A DNA stretch of 64,000 nt from Paraburkholderia sp. (GTDB taxonomy: Bacteria > Pseudomonadota > Gammaproteobacteria > Burkholderiales > Burkholderiaceae), in NCBI RefSeq assembly GCF_024281035.1, contig NZ_JAMXLH010000048.1, positions 1-64,000 of the forward strand. Direction: 5' to 3'. This document shows, in pieces, positions 6,829-17,309 of this stretch. The notes under the pieces are model-generated. The model saw only the letters and a list, made by a program, of their open reading frames with translations. It searched no databases and was not told the origin of the DNA. Both the position numbers and the translations under genes were made by a program. The number at the start of each line of letters is the position of its first letter. Within the stretch, counting starts at the first letter, position 1.

Positions 6829-8394
6829 ATGAACCTTCGTTCAACGTCCGTCGCCCGTTTCGAAGCCTTGCCCAATCCGCGCGGTGCGCATGTGCCGCTC
6901 GCGCGTGCCGCGCTCGCCGAGGCGCAGCGCGCGTTCGACACGCACGGCGACGTCCGCGGTGACGTCACTACGCCGCTGCTCCATGCCGGGCGTGCGTTGC
7001 GTGAAGCCGGATGGCTCGCAGCGGCACGTTTCGCCGACACGCTCCTGCTCGCGTCGCCTTTCGCGCTTTCGGCGCTCGGCGGGACAGCCGCGCCGCATGG
7101 CCAGCCGTCGCGCCACGCGGCGGCAGACGAGGGAGATGAAGCGGTGCGCACGCTTTTTCACGACGCGATCGCCGACTTGATGAGCGCGCTCGAGCGTCAC
7201 AATCTGCGCGAGCTGTCGTGCTCACCGGCGCTCTATGCGCGGCAGCAGGCGCTTTTCGAACTCGTTGCCGAGCATACGCCGGGTGTGTCGCTCGCTTACG
7301 ACGATGTCGCGCTGCTTGGCCGGCCCATCGCGTCCGCAACGCTGCGCGCGCAGCCCGCGCACAAGCTCGCACAGATCCGCGCGCGTTACGAGGCGGCGCT
7401 GCTGCCCGCGCTCAAGATGCGGCTCGCCAATGGCGGCCGTGCGGTGGCGGCGCTGGCCAACGCGGCGTTCGACGAGATGGACGCCTGTTTCGCCGAACTC
7501 GCCAGCCCCGACCCCTACGATTACTGGCGTCTCGCGGCGGCATGCGCGCGCGCGTTGCGGCTCGGCGCGACCTTGTGGGGCGACGACGAAATGCGGCGCT
7601 TCTACGCGCGCTGCAATCTACTGCTCGCGGATCAGTCGCATGGGCTGCGCGTCGCGCCACAATCGCTCGTGCGCACGACGCTCGCGCTTTTGTGGCGCGA
7701 CTACGCGCTTTTCGGCGCGGCGGCCGAAGACACCGTCGACGTCGAACTACTGCACGATTACGGCCTGACTGTGGACTGGCATGTTGCCGGTACGCAGGCA
7801 TCCGAGGCGCTCTGGGAGGCGGAAACCGCGCAGGCCGACGCCACGGCGTCGCGTGTCGCGCACACGCGCGAACTCGGCGTGCTCGCGCTCAACGCGAATG
7901 CGTACGAGGATTTCCTGCAGACGGCCGACGCTTCGATGGTCGCGCTGGCGGACCATGCCCGTGCGTGGTCCGGGCACGCGCAAAGCGATGCCGCCGAAGC
8001 GCTGCTCGCTGGCGACGCGGCATACCAGCTTGGCGCGGCGGCCTGGGCGCTGGGTCTTGGGCATGTCGGGCTGCTTGCCGACGCGCTCGGCCTCGCGTGG
8101 CGGCGCACCGCGCACGCGGCGGCAAGCGGGGCTGCAACCGGGGCGGCAACCGGGGCGACAACCGGCGCTGCGAGCGGGACGGGCGAGCCGTCGCGGGCGG
8201 CCAGCGCGATTTCGGCACCGGATAGCGCGGTGCTCGAGCAGGCGAGCGAAACGTTGCGCGCGATGCTGCACAAGATCGCGGCAGGCATCGCGCAACCGGA
8301 TGCGACAGCTGCTGTGCGCGCGCTCGGCGCGGCAATCACGGGCGCGCGGGCGGCAGCCGGCCCTGTTGCTGCACCAGGCAATCCGCAACACTAG
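6829..8394 (+). CDS. Orphan ChpA/PilL N-terminal-like protein
   Basis: 521 residues from ATG 6829. It is helical and Ala/Leu-rich, with no Walker, kinase or response-regulator motif. The order of segments resembles the N-terminal scanning part of ChpA/PilL, the type IV pilus chemosensory kinase: an opening helix bundle, then ARQQALFELVAEHTP, then a LPALKMRLANGG-type helix and a long helical block to about residue 420. All catalytic CheA domains are absent. A low-complexity linker of Ala-Gly-Thr (about residues 432-455) precedes a final helix. In related genomes pil-chp genes sit between rubredoxin and yqgE, so this may be a leftover of that locus. That resemblance is judged by eye only. Confidence 0.5.
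   Translation: MNLRSTSVARFEALPNPRGAHVPLARAALAEAQRAFDTHGDVRGDVTTPLLHAGRALREAGWLAAARFADTLLLASPFALSALGGTAAPHGQPSRHAAADEGDEAVRTLFHDAIADLMSALERHNLRELSCSPALYARQQALFELVAEHTPGVSLAYDDVALLGRPIASATLRAQPAHKLAQIRARYEAALLPALKMRLANGGRAVAALANAAFDEMDACFAELASPDPYDYWRLAAACARALRLGATLWGDDEMRRFYARCNLLLADQSHGLRVAPQSLVRTTLALLWRDYALFGAAAEDTVDVELLHDYGLTVDWHVAGTQASEALWEAETAQADATASRVAHTRELGVLALNANAYEDFLQTADASMVALADHARAWSGHAQSDAAEALLAGDAAYQLGAAAWALGLGHVGLLADALGLAWRRTAHAAASGAATGAATGATTGAASGTGEPSRAASAISAPDSAVLEQASETLRAMLHKIAAGIAQPDATAAVRALGAAITGARAAAGPVAAPGNPQH
8128..8175. repeat. 12-bp tandem repeat encoding a GAAT-type linker
   Basis: Four units of 12 bp, GGGGCNGCAACC-like (8128-8139, 8140-8151, 8152-8163, 8164-8175), the last degenerate. 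They encode repeated Gly-Ala-Ala-Thr in the orphan ChpA-like protein and keep its frame, so copy number can vary without breaking the gene. Confidence 0.85.
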
Positions 8395-8712
8395 CGGGCA
8401 CATTCGCGCACATCCGGGCGCACGCGGGCATCGAGCTTGCAGACAAGACGCATTGCCCGCCGCCTTCTCGCGCCCTTTCATCGTAGATCCGACGAAATGC
8501 TCCGATCGGCGCCATCGCCGTCCCAGGCGATTCGGGCGCGGTGCGCCTGCGTGTTAGAGTGAGCACCCAGCGGTAAGCATTGTGGCGGCAGGGCGCAGGG
8601 CGCCGGCACCTTCCAGGCGCGCCGGGCGGTCCCGCACACGGCGGCTCGAGGCACCCCAAGACACCCCGGCACGCCACCGCCATTCCGCATCGTCTTTGCT
8701 AGAATTCAAACC
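8395..8712. other. Non-coding gap before yqgE
   Basis: 318 bp between the ChpA-like gene and yqgE. No credible ORF, RNA gene or strong hairpin with a T-run was seen. It probably carries the promoter of the yqgE-pyr operon, but no clear -35/-10 pair stands out. Confidence 0.4.
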
Positions 8713-9291
8713 ATGTCCAAGAGTAACGATCGCATCAATTTGACCAACCAGTTCCTGATCGCCATGCCCAACATGGCGGACCCCACGTTTTCAGGAACGG
8801 TGGTCTATCTTTGCGATCATTCCGAGCGCGGCGCGCTCGGTCTCGTCATCAACCGTCCCACGGACATCGATCTGCAGGCCCTCTTTTCCCGCATCGACCT
8901 CAAGCTCGAAATCGAGCCGCTCCTGCACGTACCCGTCTATTTCGGCGGCCCCGTGCAGACCGAGCGCGGCTTCGTGCTGCACGCGCCCGAGGAGGGCACG
9001 AGCTACACATCGTCGATGTCGGTGCCGGGCGGCCTCGAAATGACCACGTCGAAGGATGTGCTCGAAGCCGTCGCGAACGGCAAGGGCCCGGAGCGTTTCT
9101 TGCTGACGCTCGGCCACGCCGGATGGGGCGCCGGTCAGCTCGAAGACGAAATCTCGCGCAACGGCTGGCTCACGGTCGAGGCCGATCCGAAGATCGTCTT
9201 CGACGTGCCCGCCGAAGAGCGCTTCGATGCGGCGCTCGCGCTGCTCGGCATCTCGTCGTCGATGCTTTCGGGCGAAGCGGGTCACGCATGA
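8713..9291 (+). CDS. yqgE: YqgE/AlgH family protein (UPF0301)
   Basis: 192 residues from ATG 8713, the usual family length. It has the family hallmarks: an N-terminal [20 protein letters not shown], then [10 protein letters not shown], the FGGPVQ.ERGFVLH block and the [15 protein letters not shown] segment. The molecular role is unclear; AlgH was linked to alginate regulation in Pseudomonas, and the gene is widely conserved next to ruvX. It overlaps ruvX (ATGA) and heads a tightly packed run yqgE-ruvX-pyrR, followed by pyrB and pyrC'. The assignment to family is secure; the function is not. Confidence 0.95.
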   Translation: MSKSNDRINLTNQFLIAMPNMADPTFSGTVVYLCDHSERGALGLVINRPTDIDLQALFSRIDLKLEIEPLLHVPVYFGGPVQTERGFVLHAPEEGTSYTSSMSVPGGLEMTTSKDVLEAVANGKGPERFLLTLGHAGWGAGQLEDEISRNGWLTVEADPKIVFDVPAEERFDAALALLGISSSMLSGEAGHA

Positions 9292-9731
9292 GCGTGGCTA
9301 CCGGGCGTGGCGCTGCTGAAGCCACCCTGCTCGCATTCGACTACGGCGAAAAACGCATCGGCGTCGCGCTCGGCAACGCACTCACGCATAGCGCCCGTGC
9401 GCTCACCGTGATTCAAAACCGCAGCCGCGACTATCGTTTCGAAGCCGTCGGCGCGCTGCTGCGCGAGTGGCAGCCCGATCTGCTCGTCGTCGGCTTGCCG
9501 TCACACCCCGACGGCACGCCGCACGCCATGACGCAGCAGGCCAAACGCTTCGGCAATCAACTGAACGGACGCTTCAATCTGCCGGTGGTGTGGGTGGACG
9601 AGCGCTATTCGTCTGTCGATGCCGAGGCGCGTCTGCGCGAACGCGGCGAAGGCAAGAACCAGCTCGACGCCGAAGCGGCCTGCGTGATCCTCCAGCAATA
9701 CCTCGACGAACTCTCCGCTCCCACGCCATGA
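9288..9731 (+). CDS. ruvX: Putative pre-16S rRNA nuclease / Holliday junction resolvase-like protein
   Basis: 147 residues, ATG 9288 in an ATGA overlap with yqgE. RNase H-fold motifs are in order: [16 protein letters not shown] with the catalytic Asp, [30 protein letters not shown] with the Glu, and [14 protein letters not shown] with the final Asp. YqgF/RuvX proteins take part in 16S rRNA 5'-end maturation; a Holliday-junction role was proposed from the fold. The gene overlaps pyrR, so the three are one transcript. Confidence 0.95.
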   Translation: MSVATGRGAAEATLLAFDYGEKRIGVALGNALTHSARALTVIQNRSRDYRFEAVGALLREWQPDLLVVGLPSHPDGTPHAMTQQAKRFGNQLNGRFNLPVVWVDERYSSVDAEARLRERGEGKNQLDAEAACVILQQYLDELSAPTP

Positions 9732-10258
9732 GCTCCAGCGACACGCTTGACGCCGAGGCGCTCTATCGCGCCGTCCTCGACCAGATCCGCGCTGCGTATC
9801 CCGCGGATGCATTCAGCGCGCCCGATGGCGTCGCGCTCGCGGGCATTCATAGCGGCGGGGCGTGGATCGCGGCGCGGCTTGCACGCGATCTCGGCGCGAG
9901 CGGATGGGGCGTCGTCAACGTCGCGCTTCATCGCGACGACTACGCCAAAAAAGGCCTGCACAGCCAGGCGAGCCCGACTTCGTTGCCGTTCGAAGTGGAG
10001 GGCCGCCGCATCGTGCTGGTCGACGACGTGCTGTACACGGGCCGCACCGTGCGTGCGGCGCTCAACGAACTGTACGACTACGGCCGCCCCGCCTCGGTCG
10101 AGCTGGCGGTGCTGGCCGACCGCGGCGGCCGTGAACTGCCGGTGGCGGCGCGCTTCGCAGGCGGCGCCGCGGAGGTGGCCGCCGACGCGACGCTCGTGCT
10201 CGAACGCGACGCCGACGGCCGTTTCGCGTTTCACGTCACGCCGGCGGGCGGCGCCTGA
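9728..10258 (+). CDS. pyrR: PyrR: pyr operon regulator / uracil phosphoribosyltransferase
   Basis: 176 residues, ATG 9728 in an ATGA overlap with ruvX. A type I PRTase fold with the PRPP-binding loop [17 protein letters not shown] and the PyrR-type opening [14 protein letters not shown] (usually GI.TGG). It is followed by pyrB 119 bp downstream and pyrC'. In Gram-positive bacteria PyrR binds pyr mRNA; no convincing anti-antiterminator hairpin is visible upstream of pyrB here, so the enzyme activity (uracil to UMP) or an unknown regulatory mode is equally plausible. Confidence 0.9.
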   Translation: MSSSDTLDAEALYRAVLDQIRAAYPADAFSAPDGVALAGIHSGGAWIAARLARDLGASGWGVVNVALHRDDYAKKGLHSQASPTSLPFEVEGRRIVLVDDVLYTGRTVRAALNELYDYGRPASVELAVLADRGGRELPVAARFAGGAAEVAADATLVLERDADGRFAFHVTPAGGA

Positions 10259-10377
10259 TGGTGCACGATGGTGACTGATGGTGTCAGTTCGATCCGCGCG
10301 TCGCGTGCGTGTTGCGACGGCATCGACGTCGCACGCATTCCGTTCGACCCCGGCCCTGCATGCAAAGGACCTTAGCG

Positions 10378-11391
10378 ATGAATTCCCAGTCCACTCCAGA
10401 ATCCGCCGATAACGAACCCTTTCGCTACGGCTTCCTGAAGGGCAATCCGCAACTCACGAAGAACGGCGAACTCAAGCATCTGCTGACGATCGAGGGCCTG
10501 CCGCGCAGGATCGTCACGCACATTCTCGATACCGCCGAGCAGTTCGTGAGCGTGACCGACCGCGATGTGAAGAAGGTGCCGCTTCTGCGCGGCAAGTCGG
10601 TGTTCAATCTGTTCTTCGAGAACTCGACGCGCACGCGCACGACCTTCGAAATCGCGGCTAAACGCCTTTCGGCGGACGTGCTGAACCTGAACATCAATGC
10701 ATCGTCGACGAGCAAGGGCGAAACGCTGCTCGACACGATCGGCAATCTCTCCGCGATGCACGCCGACATGTTCGTCGTGCGCCATGCGTCGAGCGGCGCG
10801 CCGTATCTGATCGCCGAGCATTGCGCGCCGCATGTGCATGTGATCAACGCGGGCGACGGCCGTCACGCGCATCCCACGCAGGGGCTGCTCGACATGTACA
10901 CGATCCGCCACTACAAACGCGATTTCACGAACCTGCGCGTGGCGATCGTCGGCGACATCCTGCACTCGCGCGTCGCGCGCTCGGACATTCATGCGCTCAC
11001 GACGCTCGGCGTGCCCGAAGTGCGCGCGATCGGGCCGCGCACGCTGTTGCCCGGCGGGCTCGAACAAATGGGCGTACGTGTCTTTCACAACCTCGACGAG
11101 GGGCTGAAGGACGTCGACGTCATCATCATGCTGCGCCTGCAGAACGAACGCATGAGCGGTGCGCTTTTGCCTTCGGCGCAGGAGTATTTCAAAAGCTGGG
11201 GCCTCACGCCCGAGCGGCTCGCGCTGGCCCGTCCCGATGCGATCGTGATGCATCCGGGGCCGATGAACCGCGGCGTCGAGATCGACTCGCAGGTCGCGGA
11301 CGGTCCGCAATCGGTGATCCTCGATCAGGTGAGCTTCGGCATTGCGGTGCGCATGGCCGTGATGAGCATCGTTGCGGGCACAAGCGAGTGA
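10378..11391 (+). CDS. pyrB: Aspartate carbamoyltransferase catalytic chain
   Basis: 337 residues from ATG 10378. The carbamoyl-phosphate site STRTRTTFE (residues 83-91) and the SSTSKGETL loop with the second active-site Lys are intact, as are [12 protein letters not shown] and the late [12 protein letters not shown] aspartate-binding block. It catalyses the committed pyrimidine step, carbamoyl phosphate plus aspartate to carbamoyl aspartate. No PyrI regulatory-chain gene is present. The next gene encodes a dihydroorotase homologue with missing metal ligands, the arrangement of Pseudomonas-type ATCase in which PyrB forms a dodecamer with inactive PyrC'. Confidence 0.96.
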   Translation: MNSQSTPESADNEPFRYGFLKGNPQLTKNGELKHLLTIEGLPRRIVTHILDTAEQFVSVTDRDVKKVPLLRGKSVFNLFFENSTRTRTTFEIAAKRLSADVLNLNINASSTSKGETLLDTIGNLSAMHADMFVVRHASSGAPYLIAEHCAPHVHVINAGDGRHAHPTQGLLDMYTIRHYKRDFTNLRVAIVGDILHSRVARSDIHALTTLGVPEVRAIGPRTLLPGGLEQMGVRVFHNLDEGLKDVDVIIMLRLQNERMSGALLPSAQEYFKSWGLTPERLALARPDAIVMHPGPMNRGVEIDSQVADGPQSVILDQVSFGIAVRMAVMSIVAGTSE

Positions 11392-11416
11392 ACCGGTCAA
11401 TCAACAAGGGCAGCGC

Positions 11417-12694
11417 ATGAAGATCCATATTCAGGGCGGGACGCTGATCGACCCCGCGGCCGGTACCGAAACGAAGCAGGACGTGTATATCGCGCACGGC
11501 AAGATCGTCGCGCTGGGTGCGGCTCCGGAAGGCTTTGAGGCGGACAGAACCCTCGATGCGAAAGGGCACTATGTTGCGCCTGGCTTCGTCGATCTGTGCG
11601 CGCGTCTGCGCGAGCCCGGCTACGAACACAAGGCGACACTCGAATCGGAAATGGCCGCGGCGCTCGCGGGCGGCGTGACGAGCCTCGTGTGCATGCCCGA
11701 CACCGATCCCGTGCTCGACGAAGCGGGTCTGATCGAGATGCTCAAGTATCGCGCGGGCAAGCTCGAACGCGCGCGCGTCCATCCGCTTGGCGCGCTCACC
11801 GTGGGGCTGAAGGGCCAGGTGATCACGGAGATGGTGTCGCTTACCGAAGCCGGTTGCATCGGATTCACGCAAGCCGATCAGCCTATCGCCGACACGCAGG
11901 TTTTGTTGCGCGCGCTCCAGTATGCGAGCACGTATGGCTACGCGGCGTGGCTGCGTCCGCAGGATGCGTATCTCTCGAAGGGCGGCGTGGCGGCGAGCGG
12001 CGCGGTGGCGTCGCGGCTTGGCCTCGCAGGCGTGCCCGTCAGCGCGGAGACGATCGCGCTGCATACGCTCTTCGAACTGATGCGCGTGACGGGCGCGCGC
12101 GTGCATGTCATGCATCTCTCGTCGGCGGCGGGCGTCGAGCTCGTGCGTGCGGCGAAGGCCGAAGGACTGCCGGTGACCTGCGATGTGAGCGCGAACCACG
12201 TGCATCTGATCGACATGGACATCGGCTATTTCGATGCGCAGTTCCGGGTCGACCCGCCGCTGCGTCAGCAGCGCGACCGCGAAGCGATTCGCGCGGGACT
12301 TGCCGACGGCACAATCGATGCAATCTGTTCGGACCACACGCCCGTGGACGACGACGAAAAGCTCCTGCCGTTCGCCGAGGCGACGCCGGGCGCGACCGGC
12401 CTCGAACTCTTGCTTTCGCTTACGGTGAAGTGGGCGCAGGAGGCGCGCGTGCCGCTCGCGCAGGCGCTTGCGCGCATCACGTCGGCGCCCGCGGCAGCCA
12501 TGAAGCTTGACGCCGGCCGTATTGAAGTGGGCGCGGATGCGGATCTCTGCGTATTCGATGCCCACGCGCACTGGCACGTCGCGCCGCGCGCGCTCAAGAG
12601 CCAGGGGCACAACACGCCGTTTCTCGGTTACGAACTGCCCGCTGTCGTGCGCGCTACGCTCGTCGCCGGGCGAATCGGTTTCGAGCGCACCTGA
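11417..12694 (+). CDS. pyrC': Dihydroorotase homologue lacking the HxH metal site (PyrC')
   Basis: 425 residues from ATG 11417, 25 bp after pyrB. The fold is that of class I dihydroorotases/amidohydrolases (GFVDLCARLREPGYEHKATL, CMPDTDPVLD, HVMHLSS, ICSDHTPVDDDEK). The first metal motif, normally His-x-His after VD, reads Cys-Ala-Arg (residues 61-63), so the binuclear zinc site cannot form in the usual way. Such PyrC' proteins in pseudomonads are non-catalytic partners needed to assemble PyrB. A working dihydroorotase should be encoded elsewhere in the genome. Role by homology; the missing ligands are read directly. Confidence 0.9.
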   Translation: MKIHIQGGTLIDPAAGTETKQDVYIAHGKIVALGAAPEGFEADRTLDAKGHYVAPGFVDLCARLREPGYEHKATLESEMAAALAGGVTSLVCMPDTDPVLDEAGLIEMLKYRAGKLERARVHPLGALTVGLKGQVITEMVSLTEAGCIGFTQADQPIADTQVLLRALQYASTYGYAAWLRPQDAYLSKGGVAASGAVASRLGLAGVPVSAETIALHTLFELMRVTGARVHVMHLSSAAGVELVRAAKAEGLPVTCDVSANHVHLIDMDIGYFDAQFRVDPPLRQQRDREAIRAGLADGTIDAICSDHTPVDDDEKLLPFAEATPGATGLELLLSLTVKWAQEARVPLAQALARITSAPAAAMKLDAGRIEVGADADLCVFDAHAHWHVAPRALKSQGHNTPFLGYELPAVVRATLVAGRIGFERT

Positions 12695-12756
12695 ATCCGT
12701 CTGCGACACATCCCTCGACACGCACCTCAATCGATATCGTTTTCGTCTGATTCGCC

Positions 12757-13530
12757 ATGAGTCTCTTCGTTCGCAAGGCCCGATTGCTCGTCCATCTGCT
12801 GCGTGGCGCGTTGACTGTCGCACTGCGCTTTCCGCGTGCAAGCGCCGACGAACGCCACGCCATGAACCGCGCGTGGTCGCTCAAGATGCTCGCGCTGTGC
12901 GGCATGAAGCTCGTCGTCCACAACGACGCGGCCCGCATCGATGCGGGCGCGCTCGTGGTGAGCAACCACATTTCGTGGATCGACATCTACGTCATCAACG
13001 CGTGGCGGCCGACGCCGTTCGTCTCGAAGGCCGAGATCCGCAACTGGCCGCTGATCGGCTGGTTTGCGAAGAATCTCGATACCGTGTTCGTCGAACGCGA
13101 GAAGCGCAGCGACGCGCGGCGCATCATGCACGAACTGGCGGCCCGGCTCGAACGCGGCGAACTGATGTGTGTGTTCCCCGAAGGCACGACATCGGACGGG
13201 GGCGCGCTCAAACCGTTTCATACGAACATGTTTCAGGCGGCGGTGTCGGCGGGCAGGCCGGTGCAGCCGCTCTGCATCTTTTACGAGGATGCGCAGGGGC
13301 GGCAGTCGCTCGCGCCTGCGTATATCGACGACGTATCGCTCAAGGCGTCGCTCGATGCGATCTTGAATGACGGGCCGCTGACCGCGCACGTCTATGTGGG
13401 CGAGGCGATTCCGCCGCAGGACGACCGGCGCAAGCTGGCTGCGCAGGCGGAGGCGGCGGTGGGGCTGGCGTTGGAGACAATGCGTGCGGAGCCGTCGGCG
13501 CATCCGCATAGCGCGGCGCAGGCGACTTGA
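12757..13530 (+). CDS. 1-acyl-sn-glycerol-3-phosphate acyltransferase (PlsC family)
   Basis: 257 residues from ATG 12757. The HX4D motif is in SNHISWIDIY (His 71, Asp 76) and the phosphate-binding motif is FPEGTTSDGG (about residues 140-149). A hydrophobic N-terminal segment (LLVHLLRGALTVALRF) suggests membrane attachment. It transfers acyl groups to lysophosphatidic acid in phospholipid synthesis; related acyltransferases can also act on ornithine lipids. It follows pyrC' by 62 bp and converges on apaH. Confidence 0.88.
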   Translation: MSLFVRKARLLVHLLRGALTVALRFPRASADERHAMNRAWSLKMLALCGMKLVVHNDAARIDAGALVVSNHISWIDIYVINAWRPTPFVSKAEIRNWPLIGWFAKNLDTVFVEREKRSDARRIMHELAARLERGELMCVFPEGTTSDGGALKPFHTNMFQAAVSAGRPVQPLCIFYEDAQGRQSLAPAYIDDVSLKASLDAILNDGPLTAHVYVGEAIPPQDDRRKLAAQAEAAVGLALETMRAEPSAHPHSAAQAT

Positions 13531-13566
13531 CGCCGGAAGGCGTGCGCCTGCGCGAATTCGGGTGAT

Positions 13567-14418
13567 CTAGCCGTTCGTCGCGCGGCAACTCTCGCACGGG
13601 ACCTGCGTGAGGATGCGCTCGTGCGGATCGTCGACGAGATGGATTGCCGAAAGCTGCTCACCCCAAACGCAGCCAGAGTCGAGACCGATCAGGTTCTTGC
13701 GCAAGGTGAGGCCAAGCGCGGCCCAATGGCCGAAGACTACCGTGATGTTTTCGGTTTTGCGCCCGGGCACGTCGAACCACGGCATGAAACCCGGCGGCGC
13801 GGAATCGATACCGCCGCTAGACGAGAAGTCCATTACGCCGTCGCGATCGCAAAAGCGCATGCGCGTGAGCGCACTGCACGTCACGCGCAGGCGATCGATG
13901 CCTTTCAGGTCCTTTGACCAGCGATTCGGCTCGTTGCCGTAGAGGCCTGCGAGCGTCTCGCGCCAGCTGTCGCGGCGTAACGCTTTTTCAAGTTCGCGCG
14001 CGAGTTCCATCGTGAGGTCGACGTCCCACTGCGGCAATACTCCCGCATGCACCATCAGCATGCCGTTCTCGTAGTGCGCGATTGGGCGGTGGCGCACCCA
14101 GTGCAGCAAGTCTTCCGCGTCGGGCGCGTTCAGGATGTCGTCGATGGTGTCGCCCTTTTTCGACTTGCGAATGCCCGCCGACACCGAAAGCAGATGCAGA
14201 TCGTGATTGCCTAGCACGGCTACGCTACGCTCGCCTAGATCGATGACTTCGCGCAGCGTCTCAAGAGACGCAGGCCCGCGATTGATCAGGTCGCCCGCGA
14301 ACCAGAGCGGCGTGTCGGGGGACGGTGCAGCTTTGGACAGCAGTTCGCGAAATGGTGAGAGGCAGCCCTGGAGGTCGCCGAAAGCGAGGGGGGGCGGAAG
14401 CGGATCGTGCTTGATCAT
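13567..14418 (-). CDS. apaH: Bis(5'-nucleosyl)-tetraphosphatase, symmetrical
   Basis: 283 residues, the usual ApaH length. The metallophosphoesterase signature is complete: GDLQGC (residues 14-19, GDxxG), GDLINRGPASL (GDxxxRGP) and LGNHDLHLL (GNHD), with a later VHAGVLPQW and VFGHWAALG supplying His ligands. It cleaves Ap4A symmetrically to two ADP and also removes Np4 caps from RNA. It converges on the acyltransferase gene and is divergent from the O-antigen cluster. Confidence 0.96.
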   Translation of the reverse strand: MIKHDPLPPPLAFGDLQGCLSPFRELLSKAAPSPDTPLWFAGDLINRGPASLETLREVIDLGERSVAVLGNHDLHLLSVSAGIRKSKKGDTIDDILNAPDAEDLLHWVRHRPIAHYENGMLMVHAGVLPQWDVDLTMELARELEKALRRDSWRETLAGLYGNEPNRWSKDLKGIDRLRVTCSALTRMRFCDRDGVMDFSSSGGIDSAPPGFMPWFDVPGRKTENITVVFGHWAALGLTLRKNLIGLDSGCVWGEQLSAIHLVDDPHERILTQVPCESCRATNG

Positions 14419-14807
14419 TGAAGCGAAAACGGGTGCGAATTGGGCTTAGGGCGGTGTGGTGGAGCGCCAGAGGATCGGGTGACGGTATCACAGGAGAACG
14501 ATGGGGGTGTGATGAACGTCGGGTGAATCGTTTGCGTAAGGCTATTTTGACATAATGTAGCCTCCGCCTGATTTCAGGTTGGGTGGGGTCGGGCGGAAAT
14601 TATCAAGCTGTTTCTGGATGTTAGGGCTATGGCGTTCGCTCGACCGCCCCGTATAATTGCCGTTAATAAATCAGAGTCAGAGTATGCGGTTTGGATTAAC
14701 CTCGGTATTGTCTCGCGAATAGTCCATTTTTCAGCATTCGTCTGAGCGTCCGGCGACGGGGGGAGCGCTGGACGTGTCCGCGTATTCGCGCCAACAAAGG
14801 GAGTTCC
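14419..14807. promoter_or_regulatory. Leader region of the O-antigen gene cluster
   Basis: 389 bp between divergent apaH and rmlB, with AT-rich patches unlike the flanking genes. A consensus -10 hexamer TATAAT lies at 14652-14657, about 150 bases before rmlB, but its -35 is poor. TTGACA occurs at about 14545 without a good -10. No JUMPstart/ops element (GGCGGTAG) was found on the plus strand. This is the most likely promoter region for the 14.8-26.6 kb block. Confidence 0.45.
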
Positions 14808-15869
14808 ATGATCCTCATAACGGGAGGTGCCGGCTTTATCGGCGCCAATTTTGTGCTTGACTGGTTGCGTCAATCCGACGAAGCCGTTTTGAACGTGGAC
14901 AAGTTGACCTACGCGGGCAATCTGGGAACGTTGCAATCGCTGCGGGGCAATCCGAAGCACGTGTTTGCGCGCCAGGATATTTGCGACACTGCGGCGCTGG
15001 ACGCACTTTTTACGGAACACCGGCCGCGCGCTGTTCTGCATTTCGCGGCGGAAAGCCATGTCGATCGCTCAATTCATGGCCCGGCGGATTTTGTTCAGAC
15101 CAATGTGGTTGGTACTTTTGCGCTGCTAGAAGCCGCGCGCAAGTACTGGAATGGCCTTCCTGAGGGTGAAAAGACCGCATTCCGTTTCCTGCACGTCTCG
15201 ACGGACGAAGTTTTCGGCTCGCTTTCGCCGACGGACCCCCAATTCTCCGAAACGACTCCCTATGCGCCGAACAGTCCGTATTCGGCAACCAAGGCCGGTT
15301 CGGACCACCTCGTGCGCGCGTATCACCATACGTATGGGTTGCCGACGCTCACCACGAACTGTTCGAACAACTACGGTCCGTATCAGTTTCCAGAAAAGCT
15401 CATTCCGCTGATGATTGCCAACGCGCTTGCCGGCAAGCCGCTGCCCGTGTATGGCGATGGCCAGAACGTGCGTGACTGGCTCTATGTGGGGGACCATTGC
15501 AGCGCGATTCGCGAAGTCCTCGCGCGCGGAAAGGTGGGCGAGACGTACAACGTGGGCGGCTGGAACGAAAAGAAGAACCTCGAAGTCGTGCATACGCTGT
15601 GCGACCTGCTCGACGGACTGCGTCCGAAGGCTGAGGGCTCGTACCGAGAGCAGATTAGCTATGTGAAGGACCGCCCCGGCCACGATCGCCGCTACGCGAT
15701 CGACGCGCGCAAGCTCGAGCGCGAACTGGGTTGGAAGCCGGCGGAGACGTTCGAAACGGGCATGGCGAAGACCGTGCGCTGGTATCTCGACAACCAGGCG
15801 TGGGTCGACGAAGTGGCTTCCGGCGATTACCGAAAGTGGGTTGAGACCAACTACGCGCAGCGCGCGTAA
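14808..15869 (+). CDS. rmlB: dTDP-glucose 4,6-dehydratase
   Basis: 353 residues, ATG 14808 after an AAAGGGAG ribosome-binding site. Extended SDR enzyme: NAD-binding [11 protein letters not shown] at the N-terminus, [21 protein letters not shown] with the catalytic Thr-Asp-Glu, and YSATK (Tyr 158, Lys 162). It makes dTDP-4-keto-6-deoxyglucose, the branch point for dTDP-L-rhamnose and, with the genes at 30.8-33.8 kb, for dTDP-3-amino-3,6-dideoxyhexoses. First gene of the rmlBACD operon. Confidence 0.97.
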   Translation: MILITGGAGFIGANFVLDWLRQSDEAVLNVDKLTYAGNLGTLQSLRGNPKHVFARQDICDTAALDALFTEHRPRAVLHFAAESHVDRSIHGPADFVQTNVVGTFALLEAARKYWNGLPEGEKTAFRFLHVSTDEVFGSLSPTDPQFSETTPYAPNSPYSATKAGSDHLVRAYHHTYGLPTLTTNCSNNYGPYQFPEKLIPLMIANALAGKPLPVYGDGQNVRDWLYVGDHCSAIREVLARGKVGETYNVGGWNEKKNLEVVHTLCDLLDGLRPKAEGSYREQISYVKDRPGHDRRYAIDARKLERELGWKPAETFETGMAKTVRWYLDNQAWVDEVASGDYRKWVETNYAQRA

Positions 15870-15879
15870 AGGTACCGTC

Positions 15880-16757
<878 letters not shown>

Positions 16758-16773
<16 letters not shown>

Positions 16774-17309
16774 TTGCGACCGCTTTGCCGGACGTGAAGA
16801 TCATCGAGCCCAAAGTGTTCGGTGACGAGCGAGGCTACTTTTACGAAAGCTTCAATGCGCGTGACTTTGCGAGCGAAACGGGCGCTCGTGCAGAGTTTGT
16901 CCAGGACAACCATTCGCGCTCAGTGAAGGGCGTGCTGCGCGGCTTGCATTACCAGATTCAGCACCCGCAGGGAAAGCTGGTGCGCGTGGTGAGCGGCGAA
17001 GTGTGGGACGTCGTGGTGGACATCCGCCGCAGTTCGCCGGGCTTCGGCAAGTGGGTGGGCGTGTACCTGTCCGCCGACAACAAGCGCCAACTGTGGGTGC
17101 CTCCCGGATTCGCACACGGTTTCTGCGTGACCTCGGAAAGCGCGGAGTTTCTTTACAAGACAACCGACTACTGGTTTCCCGAGCACGAGCGTAGCCTGCT
17201 GTGGAACGACCCGGCGCTCGGGATCGAATGGCCGCTCGACGGCGCGCCTCAGGTTGCCGCGAAAGATGCGGCAGGGCGGCCGCTCGCCGAAGCAGAGGTA
17301 TTCGCGTGA
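16758..17309 (+). CDS. rmlC: dTDP-4-dehydrorhamnose 3,5-epimerase
   Basis: 183 residues from ATG 16758. Cupin-fold RmlC motifs: [31 protein letters not shown] with the catalytic His, [12 protein letters not shown], and [10 protein letters not shown] with the second His region, followed by the substrate Tyr-containing TTDYW. It epimerises C3 and C5 of dTDP-4-keto-6-deoxyglucose. It overlaps both neighbours (16 bases with rmlA, GTGA with rmlD). Confidence 0.97.

Noticed and set aside
8100..8200. Short-period repeats considered as a CRISPR-like array
   Set aside because: Twelve-base period with no spacers, in frame inside a gene; it is a coding linker repeat.
9700..10400. Possible PyrR-type RNA attenuator before pyrB
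   Set aside because: No terminator-like hairpin with T-run or PyrR-binding-loop-like repeat was visible in the pyrR-pyrB gap.
11204..12841. 545-codon minus-strand frame opposite pyrC'
   Set aside because: No domain, extreme Arg/His content, and fully covered by pyrB/pyrC' with conserved motifs.
14419..14807. Possible JUMPstart/ops antitermination element before rmlB
   Set aside because: The GGCGGTAG core was not found on the plus strand in this leader.
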